This document shows positions 26,819 to 36,032 of a DNA stretch of 42,485 nucleotides, in pieces. Position numbers and translations under genes: made by a program. The notes under the pieces were generated by a model. It had not been told where the DNA came from. It worked only from the letters and a program-made list of their open reading frames with translations, and ran no database searches. Positions within the stretch are counted from its first letter, which is position 1. Each line of letters starts with the position of its first letter. Origin of the DNA: Phormidesmis sp. RL_2_1 (GTDB lineage Bacteria; Cyanobacteriota; Cyanobacteriia; Phormidesmidales; Phormidesmidaceae); NCBI GenBank assembly GCA_012033015.1, contig JAAUPS010000014.1:1-42485 (forward strand), read 5' to 3'.

Positions 26819-27274
26819 TTACTGCAAGCCATAAAGGCTCAGAAAAAACAGCACAGCGAGTCCCAAAGCTCCAAAAATCAGCAAATTCTTTTGACCGGGC
26901 GTCAGTTTATTCACCCCAAACCCATAGTTCAGATTTTGCTTAAAGCCTGAAGCCATCCCGACTGGGCCGACATTACTAAACTGCACCCTGCTAGCCCCAC
27001 AAATAGGACAGCGCCAACCCTTAGGTAAGTCTTGAAACGTCACACCAGGCGGTGTATTAGTACGACTGTCTCCTTTGGTCGGCTCATAGGTATAGCCACA
27101 GGCGCGACACTCATAACAGTCCATTTCTGCCGGGGTTAACGGCTTTTCTGAGGCCACCTCAGGAGACGTCGCGTCCGCATCGTCAGACTTGATGAGAGGA
27201 ATCATCTCTTCGACAGGCGGCGATGGTTCTGGCCCGACATTGGACTCGGTATTAGACGTTGGCTCGGTACTCAT
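26819..27274 (-). CDS. rubA: Rubredoxin-like PSII assembly protein RubA
   Basis: This 151-residue protein has an acidic Pro/Glu-rich N-terminal extension (about 1-48), then a rubredoxin domain with two iron-binding CxxC knuckles (CRACGYTYEP and GWRCPICGA), a linker, and a single C-terminal membrane helix (NLLIFGALGLAVLFFLSLYG). Membrane-anchored RubA is required for PSII accumulation in oxygenic phototrophs. The long N-terminal extension is greater than in many homologues. It heads the rubA-ycf48-psbEFLJ cluster and is divergent from ndhCKJ. Confidence 0.95.
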   Translation of the reverse strand: MSTEPTSNTESNVGPEPSPPVEEMIPLIKSDDADATSPEVASEKPLTPAEMDCYECRACGYTYEPTKGDSRTNTPPGVTFQDLPKGWRCPICGASRVQFSNVGPVGMASGFKQNLNYGFGVNKLTPGQKNLLIFGALGLAVLFFLSLYGLQ

Positions 27275-27651
27275 GACATTAAATTTGGATTGCGTGAATG
27301 GAACCCATCATCTACTTTGAACTAATTGAACTGATTGAACTGATTGCACTGAATTGAACTTAAGCGCTTATGCAGATTCTGTTCGGCCTAAAACCTGTAC
27401 TGCAAGCTGTTACAAGAGCATCATCACAGCACCCCAGGCAGACCTGCACGAGGCTTGATTAAACTGAGAAATATTAAAATATCTGTAAACTATTATTGCA
27501 TACGGTGGGTTTTCTACTGCGCTTTTGCCCCTTTAGCGGTAGCAATCAGAATCGTTGGCAAAATCAATAGAATCGCTCGAGAAAAATCATGAGCAGCCCG
27601 CGCCAATCCCGCTACAATGATTACGTTCGCGCATAGTTCAAGGCAACCGCT
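27275..27651. promoter_or_regulatory. Divergent promoter region of rubA and ndhC
   Basis: This 377-bp spacer separates the PSII-assembly cluster from ndhCKJ. The part next to rubA holds short duplications (GAACTGATTGAACTGATT around 27325-27345), and an AT-rich segment at about 27465-27500 (GAAATATTAAAATATCTG, TATTATTGCATAC) is the likeliest promoter zone. No specific operator was recognised. Confidence 0.35.
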
Positions 27652-28014
27652 GTGTTTGTTTTAAGTGGATACGAATATTTCCTAGGCTTCTTAATTATTA
27701 GTAGCTTAGTACCAGTTGTTGCCCTGGGTGCTTCTAAGCTGTTGCGGCCTGCCAGCGCTGGCCCCGCCAGTCGGACAACGTACGAGTCTGGCTGTGAACC
27801 CATCGGTGGCGCTTGGATTCAGTTCAACATTCGTTACTATATGTTTGCACTGGTCTTCGTCATTTTTGATGTGGAAACCGTATTTTTATATCCCTGGGCG
27901 GTCGCTTTCCATAGCCTGGGTCTATTAGCATTTGTAGAAGCTTTAATTTTCATCGCAATTTTGGTGGTTGGTTTAGTCTACGCTTGGCGTAAAGGAGCTT
28001 TAGAGTGGTCATAG
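27652..28014 (+). CDS. ndhC: NAD(P)H-quinone oxidoreductase subunit 3 (NdhC)
   Basis: A 120-residue three-helix membrane protein: [20 protein letters not shown], the conserved loop [40 protein letters not shown] and the ending [11 protein letters not shown]. NdhC is a membrane-arm subunit at the quinone site of cyanobacterial NDH-1, used in respiration and cyclic electron flow. The start is GTG, with AAGG seven bases upstream. The stop overlaps the ndhK start by 10 bp, so the genes are coupled. Confidence 0.97.
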   Translation: MFVLSGYEYFLGFLIISSLVPVVALGASKLLRPASAGPASRTTYESGCEPIGGAWIQFNIRYYMFALVFVIFDVETVFLYPWAVAFHSLGLLAFVEALIFIAILVVGLVYAWRKGALEWS

Positions 28015-28766
28015 GATCGAGTATGCAGTCAGGTTCTCTGCAAGGAGGACAGAGCCTGCCGATGAACCCAGGTGAGCGGTTAATGAACCCTGCCACCAGC
28101 ACAGGCATTACTCAAGATCTGTCTGAAAACGTCATCATGACAACCGTTGACGATCTCTACAATTGGACGAGGTTGTCGAGCTTGTTTCCACTGCTGTACG
28201 GCACAGCCTGCTGCTTTATAGAATTTGCCGCGCTGCTGGGCTCTCGCTTCGACTTTGATCGTTTTGGGCTAGCCCCTAGAGCCAGCCCTCGGCAAGCAGA
28301 TCTGATCATTGTGGCTGGTACCGTCACCATGAAAATGGCTCCTGCGCTGGTGCGTCTCTATGAGCAAATGCCCAAGCCTGCTTATGTGATGGCCATGGGT
28401 GCTTGTACGATTACAGGCGGTATGTTCAGTGCTGATTCGCCGACTGCATTGCGTGGGGTGGATAAAATCATCCCGGTGGACGTCTACATTCCGGGTTGTC
28501 CGCCTCGGCCAGAGGCTATTTTCGATGCAGTTATCAAACTGCGTAAAAAGATTGCGAATGAGTCAATGCAAGAGCGATCGCAGTTTGAGAGCACACACCG
28601 TTTTTATACCCGCAGTCATACGATGAAGTCGGTTGCACCGATTTTGACGGGTACCTATCTCGCGTCTGAAACGAGAGATACCCCACCGAAGGAATTGATG
28701 GAAGCGATGGGGATGCCCGTTGCCATTCCCGAATCCCAAGCAGAAGCCGAAAAGGAGAAAGCGTAG
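28005..28766 (+). CDS. ndhK: NAD(P)H-quinone oxidoreductase subunit K (NdhK)
   Basis: A 253-residue NuoB/PSST-type subunit that binds the terminal [4Fe-4S] cluster N2. Ligand cysteines occur in [20 protein letters not shown], in [16 protein letters not shown] and in [18 protein letters not shown]-terminal extension of about 60 residues (from [13 protein letters not shown]) is typical of cyanobacteria. The GTG start at 28005 has AAAGGAG eight bases upstream and lies inside the ndhC gene; ATG 28023 is an alternative. ndhJ follows 5 bp after the stop. Confidence 0.97.
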   Translation: MVIGSSMQSGSLQGGQSLPMNPGERLMNPATSTGITQDLSENVIMTTVDDLYNWTRLSSLFPLLYGTACCFIEFAALLGSRFDFDRFGLAPRASPRQADLIIVAGTVTMKMAPALVRLYEQMPKPAYVMAMGACTITGGMFSADSPTALRGVDKIIPVDVYIPGCPPRPEAIFDAVIKLRKKIANESMQERSQFESTHRFYTRSHTMKSVAPILTGTYLASETRDTPPKELMEAMGMPVAIPESQAEAEKEKA

Positions 28767-28771
28767 CGTAA

Positions 28772-29311
28772 ATGGCTGATACAGAAGCAACCAACAAGCC
28801 TGAAGATGCTGACTCATCTGAATCAGCCATTGTCGAAGCAGGCGAAGTCTCCACATGGCTTAGTGAGCAAGGCTTTGCCCATGAAATTATGGAGCGCGAT
28901 CACTCCGGCGTAGAAGTCCTCAAGGTCGATCCAGAGTTTTTACTCCCCTTTGCTACGGCGCTTTATGCATACGGCTTCAACTATTTACGTTGCCAAAGCG
29001 CCTACGACGCTGGCCCCGGCCAGGAACTGGTCAGCGTCTACGATCTGACCAAGCTCAGTGATGATGCTGATTCACCTGCAGAGGTTCGCATCAAGTGCTT
29101 TCTGCCGCGAGACAAGCCTTCTATTCCTTCGGTTTATTGGATTTGGAAAGCCGCCGACTGGCAAGAACGTGAATGCTACGACATGTTCGGCATCATCTAT
29201 GAAGGCCATCCCAACCTGAAGCGATTGCTGATGCCAGAAGATTGGGAAGGTTTTCCGCTGCGTAAGGACTACATTTCGCCCGATTTTTACGAACTGCAAG
29301 ATGCTTATTAA
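28772..29311 (+). CDS. ndhJ: NAD(P)H-quinone oxidoreductase subunit J (NdhJ)
   Basis: A 179-residue 30-kDa-type subunit of the NDH-1 peripheral arm. The diagnostic region is [20 protein letters not shown] followed by [20 protein letters not shown] and LRKDY. The first 25 residues are acidic and variable. It is the last gene of ndhCKJ. A GGAGAAAG sequence within the end of ndhK provides the ribosome binding site. A hairpin 50 bp downstream probably ends the transcript. Confidence 0.97.
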   Translation: MADTEATNKPEDADSSESAIVEAGEVSTWLSEQGFAHEIMERDHSGVEVLKVDPEFLLPFATALYAYGFNYLRCQSAYDAGPGQELVSVYDLTKLSDDADSPAEVRIKCFLPRDKPSIPSVYWIWKAADWQERECYDMFGIIYEGHPNLKRLLMPEDWEGFPLRKDYISPDFYELQDAY

Positions 29312-29360
29312 GCTGTAGCTCACTCAGCCAACTCCGCTAACGATGAGCCACAGCTTACAC

Positions 29361-29393
29361 AATCAGCCACAGCTTAAAGAGCTGTGGCTGATT
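29361..29393 (+). terminator. Hairpin downstream of ndhJ
   Basis: AATCAGCCACAGCT pairs perfectly with AGCTGTGGCTGATT around a TAAAG loop. An additional copy of the left arm (GAGCCACAGCTTA) lies 20 bp upstream. There is only a weak T-tract after the stem (TTTGG), but the position after the last ndh gene and before the convergent pentapeptide gene supports a terminator. Confidence 0.7.
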
Positions 29394-29449
29394 TGGCAAT
29401 GGCAAACCTGGGCTATAGAAGCTATTTTGACAGCACCTGTTGACAGCAC

Positions 29450-30094
29450 CTATGGCGATAGGACAGTGCCGGTCAAATAAGCATCGTTTAGATCAGCACC
29501 CATGGTTAGTGCGCCTTGTAAATCGGCGCACAATAAATTGGCTCTGACCAAAGAAGCGCCTGTGAAATTTACCTCTTGTAGGTTGGCTTCTTCTAAATTT
29601 GCCTCAATGAGGGTTGCTCCCTGCAGATCCGCGCGCGAGAGATCAGCGCCACGTAAATTACTTTCACTGAGGTTGGCACCTCGCAAGTCAGCGCCTCGAA
29701 TATCTGCACCTTTGAGGTTAGTATTCATCAGGGTAACACCACTGAGAAAAGCCCCTGTTAGGCTAGCACCTGTCAGCTTGGCACCCATCAAGTTAGCCCC
29801 GCGTAGATTGGCTCCGCGCAGATCGGCTCCGGTAAGGTCACATTGCATCAGGTTAGCACCCCATAAGTTAGCACGCAGATCGGCTCCAGCAAGGTTAGCA
29901 CCGACGAGGTTACTCCCTTCTAAATGGGCGCTATTCAGATTGGCACGACTGAGATTGGCACCCGATAGATGGGCGCCAGCGAGGTTCACGCCAGACAAGT
30001 TGCAGCCTGCTAAGTCAACGTCATCTAGTTTGGCGCCAGACAACATTTTGAGGTTGCCTTGGCGAATGGCATCTAAATCAATGGGCTCACTCAT
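29450..30094 (-). CDS. Pentapeptide repeat protein
   Basis: This 214-residue protein is almost entirely A(D/N)LXX repeats, about 36 of them from residue 20 onward (for example ANLSRANLNSAHLEGSNLVG), which fold into a right-handed quadrilateral beta-helix. One repeat near residue 74 has four residues in place of five (ADLR then ANLWG), a local slip in register. There is no signal peptide, so it is probably cytoplasmic. Pentapeptide proteins are abundant in cyanobacteria; the function here is unknown. It lies 64 bp after the corrected end of the DICT/HD sensor gene on the same strand and may be co-transcribed. Confidence 0.9.
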   Translation of the reverse strand: MSEPIDLDAIRQGNLKMLSGAKLDDVDLAGCNLSGVNLAGAHLSGANLSRANLNSAHLEGSNLVGANLAGADLRANLWGANLMQCDLTGADLRGANLRGANLMGAKLTGASLTGAFLSGVTLMNTNLKGADIRGADLRGANLSESNLRGADLSRADLQGATLIEANLEEANLQEVNFTGASLVRANLLCADLQGALTMGADLNDAYLTGTVLSP

Positions 30095-30158
30095 CTCAAT
30101 CAGGCTGATACGGCTTATGAAGGGAACAGGGACTGCTGGTTAGGACTGCTGATTAATA

Positions 30159-31666
30159 TTACTGGGACTGTTTGACTTCAGGGGCTGTGGTTTCAGATGG
30201 GCTAGCTTCAGATATCACCAGCGACGGCCATGATTCGGCCACATCTGGGTTGAGCAGCCCTGCACTCAGTGTCATCTTGAGAGGAATCGTAGGTAAGCTG
30301 AGCCCCTGTTGCAAGCCACTCACCAAAAGCCCAATATTTCTACGAGCTTAGGATCCCACTGATGGCCCGCTGCTTTTTGGCAGGCGGAGAAGGCATCTGT
30401 GACATGCTGCCATTCGTTTTCAGGCGTAGGGGGCACCTTTTTCGAGGGTTTGTGATCATGGGTGGGTGGATCGAGAGTGGCGGTAGCTTGGCTAGCCTCA
30501 TGACGGCGACGAGCGACCTCGTGCTGAAAGTTCGCCACCAAGCCCAAAATGCGAGATTCTACCGGTATGCCATCGCCGCTGAGCCCAGCAGGCTGGCCGC
30601 TGCCGTCCCAGTATTCGTGCTGATGGGAAATAATCAGGGCAATCGCCCGCAACCGAGGTAAGATTCTCAAGGTTTGCGCTCCCTGATTGAGTGGGCAGCT
30701 ATCTCCTTCTTGCTCCGCTGCTTCGGTATCGATCTGAGCTGGGGCAATGCGATGAAGTAAGCTGGCTAGCCTCAGCCTTTGCATTTGCCACACAGGCAGA
30801 TCTAAAAACTGACCCATCATTTCTGAAAGAGAAGCGACTTCGGCAGCGGCTAATGGATTGGTCGGATCAGCTAAGTCGGCGAGTTGAGCCATCCGCAGGT
30901 AAGCCTGCAATTCATTAGAGGCTAAGTTCTGGTTGAGGGCACCTGCAAACTGAAAGGCTTCGGTCTGGGCGATTTGGCGATCGCCCCCTTGCAAATAGTC
31001 CACTACTCGCATCACCACATTACCGACTTCCCCAGTTTTCGTGACGGCTTCGGCATCTATTTTGGCCAGTCTGGTTTCTAAGTCAGTTTGAAGTTTCGGG
31101 GCATAGTGTCCGATGTGGTCAGCCGCAATGGCGATGGTTTTGCTCACTAGCACTGGATCAAACGTCCAAAATCCGTAGAACTTTCGTTCTAAGTCATTAT
31201 CGGGCGGGCCACCGGGGCCATATTCTTCATCTGTGAGTTCCTGGCAGAGCACCATGGCACTGTAGGTGGCGCTCATAATCATCAGATGCCACTCTTGAGC
31301 GACCGGATCTTCTAGATCCAAATCCACTAGGCTGACATTCTTTCGCTTACCCGTGGGATGCTCTCTAAAGCCCGCCTCGGGAGCAGCCATAATGACAATC
31401 TTTTCAGCGGTATCAGCAAGGTCACTGTAGCGTTCGGCCTCTTGCAAATACCATTTACCTTTTTGGAATGCTGTGACGATTAAAGGTGATGTGCGAGTCG
31501 CAAGTACCGCATCTTCTAAGGCGTGACACAGGGCCACCAGGGTGTTTTTGTAGTACACCCCAAAGTTCAGTGGCGTACGAGCTGACGAGTTATTGTCACC
31601 CTGATTTGACGAGTCACTGCTATCGTGATCTCGCACAAGTCTTTGAAGAATAGAACCCGCCAACAT
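30159..31666 (-). CDS. DICT sensory domain protein with C-terminal HD-GYP-like domain, frameshifted near the 3' end
   Basis: Residues about 30-170 resemble a DICT domain (TLVALCHALEDAVLATRTSP, LIVTAFQKGKWYLQEAERYS), a sensory module of cyanobacterial signalling proteins. The C-terminal half resembles HD-GYP phosphohydrolases with HQHEYWDGSGQPAGLSGDGI, but the metal-binding HD doublet appears as HR in ASLLHRIA, so catalysis is doubtful. The open frame stops at 30320 after EILGFW. One added base near 30324-30330 continues the protein for about 55 residues (LLVSGLQQGLSLPTIPLKM) to a stop at 30159, which I take as the true end. It may be a light or redox sensor, but no ligand can be assigned. Confidence 0.78.
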
Positions 31667-31787
31667 GCCGTTTCTAAAAAATTACTAAAAGTTACTAAAA
31701 CTAAAACTGAAGCTATGCTAAGTCAGCCAAAAAAAAGCGACAAAAAACAAACGACAAAAAACAACGTTTGTAACGTTCCAAACTATT

Positions 31788-33382
31788 CTATGATACCTCA
31801 GCCAAGACGCGAGTTTGGCTTTCGATAGGCGCACTCAACGCTTCTGACAAAGGTGAGCGTCCCAAACGGCACTCTAAAATCCTCATGACTTCACGGCCAA
31901 AGTCATTGGGATTTTCGCGCATCGCTTGTAAACATACATCGCCAAAAAATGCGCCTAGCTCGCCTGGATTCCAAAGTAGTTTGAGCGCCACCCAAGGTAA
32001 ATAAATTGCCAGTGGATTGTAGCCCCGCTTGAGAATATTTTTTTCAAAGGCGTATTCCTCTAAATGGGTATGGGGCTGCAGTCCAATAAAGAAGATGGCA
32101 GGTTCTACTTTATCTACACCAAAAATAGCTTCCAATTCGCGATGGTAAGCAATGGTTTGGCGAATTGTTTGATCGCGTTCATCAATCACATTAAAGGAGT
32201 AGTTGACTGAGACAAAATCATCAAATCCAGCGGCTACCAAATCGCGGCAATTTTGCAGTACGGTTTTGAGGTTATAGCCCATCCGCATTTTTCGCACCAG
32301 TTCTTGAGAGCCGCTGGTAATGCCAATTTCAAAGTAGTTCATACCGGTGGCGACCATCAGCTCACACAGACGAGGGGTGAGATTGTCGGCGCGAATATAG
32401 GCGGCCCAGTTGATGTCGTGCATCCCAGAGGCTTGAATTTTTTCTAACAGTTCAATGGCATCATCGATGTAGCGTTTAGCCGGAATAAACTGGGCATCGG
32501 TAAACCAAAATTTGCGAATGCCACGGTCATAGAGTTGGCGCATTTCTTTGACCACCTCATCGGCAGGATTGATGCGCACTTGCTTCCCTTCTACGACGGT
32601 GTAGACGCAATAGCAGCAGTTGTGTGGGCAGCCTCGCTTGGTCTGGACGCCAATGTAAAAGTCTTGGGCTTGGAGATAGTATTCAAATTCTGGCCACATG
32701 GCTTCGATGTAGTCGTAGTCACAGGCCGATTTTTCGATGGGAGTAGGCCACTCATGAATCAGGCGATCGCGCGGTGTTTCGCCGACGACATAGCAGCGCT
32801 CGGCTGAAAAATCTTCGTTGCGCAACAGCTTTTCTAATAGGCTCTCACCTTCACCGACAGAGACAATCGTACCTGCTGGCAACATTTGGGGCATTTGCTC
32901 ATAAAATACGCTAACCGCGCCGCCGCCAACGACCACTCGAGCATCGGGCTGATGACGTCGAGCCCGCTTGAGCCCTCTTTTGACGAGCTTCTCATTTCGG
33001 CGTAGCTCAGCCATGTAGGTGGCCGTCATCCGAGCCCCACCGAGCGCACCTCGTAACCGCACCAGTGGATTGGGAGCATAGGCAAATTCAAAGGCGTTTT
33101 GCAGCGGGTTTCCCCCTCGCCCACCCACTGGCGCATAAATTTGAATGTCGCGCCATGAAAATACCAGCAGGGTCGGCTGGAAACTATCGATCCGCGCGTC
33201 GAGCGATCGCGTGAAGTCGAGCGGCGGCACAGTACCCATATCAAAAATTTGCTGCTCTACATCGGGAAAGCACTTGTGGATATGATCTGCTAGGTAGACC
33301 ACCCCAATCGGAAAGATAGGGTTACAGGCAACCGCACATAGAGAATACGTTGGTTCAGAGGTGGTTGGGGAAAATGACTCAT
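31788..33382 (-). CDS. PSII high-light acclimation radical SAM protein (B12-binding type), frameshifted near the N-terminus
   Basis: The protein has an N-terminal cobalamin-binding-like domain (ADHIHKCFPDVEQQIFDMGT, VVVGGGAVSVFYEQMPQML) and a radical SAM core with the CX3CX2C cluster in KRGCPHNCCYCVY. It closely resembles the cyanobacterial family named photosystem II high light acclimation radical SAM protein; the reaction is unknown. The downstream frame opens only at GTG 33302 (VVYLADH), but ATG 33382 begins MSHFPQPPLNQRILYVRLP in another frame. Adding one base after TTGCC near 33330 gives YVRLPCNPIFPIGVVYLADH, the expected N-terminus. The full length would be about 531 residues. Confidence 0.85.
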
Positions 33383-33989
33383 GATGATATCAACAGGCAC
33401 TTCTCAGTTTGTTCATATATCTTTACGATAACACTCTAATCGGGATATGGTGATCCCGATTGGGTAGCGTTGAGATGCTATCCAACGCCTATGATTTCCA
33501 TTGCAGCGTGCTCAAAGCTTACTTAAATCGTCTCACCGTTAGCCCATCTGTGTGAGCAAGACGAAGATGTATTAAGCTTTGTAGTTTTTGCAACTCTCTC
33601 GTTGAGAAACTTAGAATTTCTCCCTATTTATAAAAGGGTATCGATAATAGTTGAGCGATGAAAATCGCTTCCTGCTAAAAGTCGCTTCATGCTACAAGAT
33701 GCGCGTCTAGCAAATGTGTCAGAACCAAGACAGTTAAACGATGACAGCGATTAAACTTGGGGGAACCCTAAAACCGGCACCTCAGTTCAAGTCATCGTTG
33801 GTGTCAGCGCTAGCTCATTGGGTTTTGCATGGCTTGAATGCTGTAGCTGCACGCTCAGGGGATCGCAATCACGGCTTGGTAGTCGTTTTTACAGTTGTTG
33901 CAATTTCCAGGTGTTAGCTTTTGTGAGTGTGAAGTGTTGCCCAATTGTCAACCCGTTGTCAAGCTGTTTTTCTCGTCTCTAAACCCATC
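33383..33989. other. Intergenic region with inverted repeats
   Basis: This interval of about 600 bp lies between divergent genes. It contains an 8-bp perfect hairpin (AATCGGGA at 33438-33445 with TCCCGATT at 33454-33461) and just after it GCGTTG/CAACGC flanking a 10-base loop near 33467-33488. TTTATAAAAGGG near 33625 is an AT-rich promoter candidate. A 58-codon frame (33741-33917) is listed separately. I see no RNA gene that I recognise. Confidence 0.4.
33741..33917 (+). CDS. Possible small protein of 58 residues
   Basis: An ATG frame beginning MTAIKLGGTLKPAPQFKSSL runs to a TAG just 72 bp before the DUF1830 gene. It has a mildly hydrophobic middle (VSALAHWVLHGLNAVAARSG) and no recognisable motif. 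No clear ribosome binding site precedes it. It could equally be the 5' UTR of the next gene. Confidence 0.2.
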   Translation: MTAIKLGGTLKPAPQFKSSLVSALAHWVLHGLNAVAARSGDRNHGLVVVFTVVAISRC

Positions 33990-34364
33990 ATGGCTCAAAT
34001 TTTAGATCCCCTACCCGCTGATGATCCCGACACGATTTTGTGTTGTTATATCAATGCAACGAGCAAAATTCAGATTGCACGCGTGACCAATGTGCCTGAT
34101 TGGTACTTTGAGCGTGTGGTATTCCCTGGGCAACGGTTGATGTTTGAAGCTGTAGAATCAGCCATGCTCGAAATTCACACCGGAATGATGGCCAGTGCAA
34201 TTTTGTCAGACACCATTCCTTGCACGCGATTGATGGTGGAATTAGAAGGAGATTCCGCTCGCACTGAGACATCGTCGAGAAGTCACGGGGATGTCCCTGA
34301 AGCAACGGGCCGGACTACCGCTTTGAGTACGCCTTCGGCTGCACTGACAGCGATCGCCGACTAA
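33990..34364 (+). CDS. DUF1830 domain-containing protein
   Basis: The 124-residue protein has the DUF1830 core near residues 15-85: TILCCYINATSKIQIARVTN, VPDWYFERVVFPGQRLMFEA and LEIHTGMMASAILSDTIPCT. This small domain is essentially restricted to cyanobacteria and its function is unknown. The C-terminal 40 residues are low-complexity Ser/Thr/Ala. I chose ATG 33990 (MAQILDPLPAD), which gives the usual N-terminus; an upstream start at 33945 is in frame but less family-like. Confidence 0.85.
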   Translation: MAQILDPLPADDPDTILCCYINATSKIQIARVTNVPDWYFERVVFPGQRLMFEAVESAMLEIHTGMMASAILSDTIPCTRLMVELEGDSARTETSSRSHGDVPEATGRTTALSTPSAALTAIAD

Positions 34365-34387
34365 GCCGACTTAATGCCGTTGCGGAG

Positions 34388-34446
34388 GTGTTGTCGCATC
34401 GTTGGTGTCGTCGCATCGGAGGCATTGTCGCATCGGAGGTGTCGCC
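34388..34446. repeat. Degenerate approximately 18-bp tandem repeat, 3 copies
   Basis: The word TGTCGCATCGGAGG and its variants (TGTCGCATCGTTGG, CGTCGCATCGGAGG) recur with 17-19 bp spacing and end in TGTCGCCG. The array lies 25 bp after the DUF1830 stop codon. Confidence 0.7.
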
Positions 34447-34467
34447 GTATAGAACTTTGCCAAGTCT

Positions 34468-34579
34468 GAGCCATCTGAATTGAGCTACTTGAATTGAGCC
34501 ACTTGAATTGAGCTACTTGAACTGAGCCACTGAAATTAAGCTACTGAAATTAAGCTACTGAAATTAAGCTACTGAAATC
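34468..34579. repeat. 14-bp tandem repeat, 8 copies
   Basis: Eight consecutive 14-bp units. Four are of the form GAGCTACTTGAATT (with CCA/CTA variants), then one hybrid unit GAGCCACTGAAATT, then three of AAGCTACTGAAATT. The gradual drift from one form to the other shows stepwise expansion. It lies between the DUF1830 and DUF4079 genes. Confidence 0.95.
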
Positions 34580-34659
34580 GATAGAGATTAAATTTAGCCC
34601 TGCGGCGGCCTAGGAAGAATGGCACCGTGGGGCTGTTTGATTAGGGCCGCAAAGGTGAT

Positions 34660-35235
34660 ATGCCTTTAAAGAGTACTTCACACAGAAGTGCTTGTTACCC
34701 AGCGGGGCGTAGTGCGGTGGATCTTCCTTCCTTTATATGGCTGTGGCGGATTGCAGCTTGGTCGATGGGCCTGGTGTTGATGGCCTACTGTTTACTGGCA
34801 ATTACGGGATCAATATTGCTATACACCCGAATCAAATACACCCAAACAACAGGGTCATCTGCAGATGGTTTACTCACCTCGAGCACAGCAGCATCGATCA
34901 CAGCAGCCCCAATAGCAGAGGCTTACGCTCGACCTGATTGGCTGAGACCCTTGCACTTTACCCTAGGCGGAGTGATGGTTTTCTTGGTGCTGCTATTACT
35001 CAGTATTGGTGTCGTTGGAACCTTGGGCGAATTTGGCCATTTGGGGCACTCAGTGCATTTGCCCGTTGGCATTGTTGTGGTGGCTTTAGCGTTGACATCA
35101 GCCTGGAGCGCTACTCGTATTAGCCCACAGCGGCCTTGGGCGCGCAGGTTACACCTGATGATGAATGGCAGCTTGCTCGTGGCATTGGTGTTGGTCACAG
35201 CAACGGGCTGGCGTGTCGTGCAAAAGTATCTATGA
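34660..35235 (+). CDS. DUF4079 family integral membrane protein
   Basis: A 191-residue protein with four hydrophobic helices: MGLVLMAYCLLAITGSILLY, HFTLGGVMVFLVLLLLSIGV, VGIVVVALALTSAW and LLVALVLVTATGW. RPDWLRPLHFTLGG, GTLGEFGHLGHSVHLPVG and SPQRPWARRLH are typical of the cyanobacterial DUF4079 family, which has a cytochrome b561-like arrangement with several loop histidines. A heme-binding role is plausible but unproved. The first 20 residues look poorly conserved, so the true start may lie a little downstream; no better ATG is available before the first helix. Confidence 0.8.
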   Translation: MPLKSTSHRSACYPAGRSAVDLPSFIWLWRIAAWSMGLVLMAYCLLAITGSILLYTRIKYTQTTGSSADGLLTSSTAASITAAPIAEAYARPDWLRPLHFTLGGVMVFLVLLLLSIGVVGTLGEFGHLGHSVHLPVGIVVVALALTSAWSATRISPQRPWARRLHLMMNGSLLVALVLVTATGWRVVQKYL

Positions 35236-35300
35236 TAATGAATGGGTGAGGATGAAGATAGGTTGTTGAGGATTGGCTGATCTAGGACAACTTGTTACCG

Positions 35301-35390
35301 GGATCATTAATCCTAGGAGCATTTACACCAGGATTATTGACGCCAGGATTATTGACACCAGGATTATTGACACCAAGACCATTTACACCA
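35301..35390. repeat. 15-bp tandem repeat, 5-6 copies
   Basis: Units of GGATTATTGACACCA. The central three differ at a single base, while outer units (GGAGCATTTACACCA, AGACCATTTACACCA, GGATCATTAATCCTA) are diverged. Because 15 bp is five codons the array is open in several frames on both strands, giving apparent GLLTP or NNPGV peptide repeats that I consider non-coding. Confidence 0.92.
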
Positions 35391-35399
35391 GGTAACGTC

Positions 35400-36020
35400 A
35401 TGACAGGTGGGGCGCTGCCAGACTCGGACAGCTTTAGAATTTCGCCGCTGATTCGGCTAACGTTGATGTCTTTATACATTGCGTTGGTCATCCCCCTACC
35501 TTTTTTGGCAGAGGTGACGCAAGCGCCCGTACCTCCTTCACTGCTGTGGGTTGGTGTGTTGTTGGGTGCGATCGCCCTCCATGGTGGATTGAGCGAGCAA
35601 GTACAGGTCGATGCGCAAGGGATTGCGTTGATTTATCCCAGTTGGGTAAGGGCGTTGGGCCGCCGGGGCTGGGCGTTACGCTGGGCCGAAATTAGCGCGC
35701 TCAAGCCTCGCTCTACCGGACAGGGCGGGATTGTTTACTATTTCCTGACCCAGCCATTAGCCCATAAAGCACCTGCTCAGCCCAATCAGCTCGCAGATCA
35801 TCAGGTGCCTGCTAAGGCTTATCTGTTGCCCATGCGAGTGGTGGGGTTTGCTCGATTGGTTCGCTACATACAGGCCAAGACGGAGATTGATACCAGAGAT
35901 GTCAAACCGCTGGGGCAGCCCTGGATGTATGTGATTTTGTTGGCGCTCACCTTGCTTTTGTTGCTAGTCGATATTTGGGTGATCGGGCAAACTCACACAG
36001 GTTTGTTGGGGCAACCTTAA
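35400..36020 (+). CDS. Membrane protein with a PH-like middle region, hypothetical
   Basis: From ATG 35400 (MTGGALPDSDS) the protein has 206 residues. Two helices lie near the N-terminus (LTLMSLYIALVIPLPFLAEV, SLLWVGVLLGAIALHGGL), then a soluble region (VQVDAQGIALIYPSWVRALG, then RGWALRWAEISALKPRS) that resembles bacterial PH domains, and one C-terminal helix (YVILLALTLLLLLVDIWVIG). I do not recognise a named family. The longer frame from 35292 would translate the tandem repeat and is rejected; AGGTAA precedes the chosen ATG. It ends 12 bp before an ABC ATPase gene, so the two probably form an operon. Confidence 0.65.
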   Translation: MTGGALPDSDSFRISPLIRLTLMSLYIALVIPLPFLAEVTQAPVPPSLLWVGVLLGAIALHGGLSEQVQVDAQGIALIYPSWVRALGRRGWALRWAEISALKPRSTGQGGIVYYFLTQPLAHKAPAQPNQLADHQVPAKAYLLPMRVVGFARLVRYIQAKTEIDTRDVKPLGQPWMYVILLALTLLLLLVDIWVIGQTHTGLLGQP

Positions 36021-36032
36021 GCACAAATTGAG

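Noticed and set aside
29450-30143. Plus-strand 213-codon frame opposite the pentapeptide gene
   Set aside because: Its Ala/Pro/Arg-rich periodicity is the antisense reading of the pentapeptide repeats.
35282-35491. Minus-strand frame encoding NNPGV repeats
   Set aside because: It is the translation of a 15-bp tandem repeat plus antisense of the next gene; no ribosome binding site.
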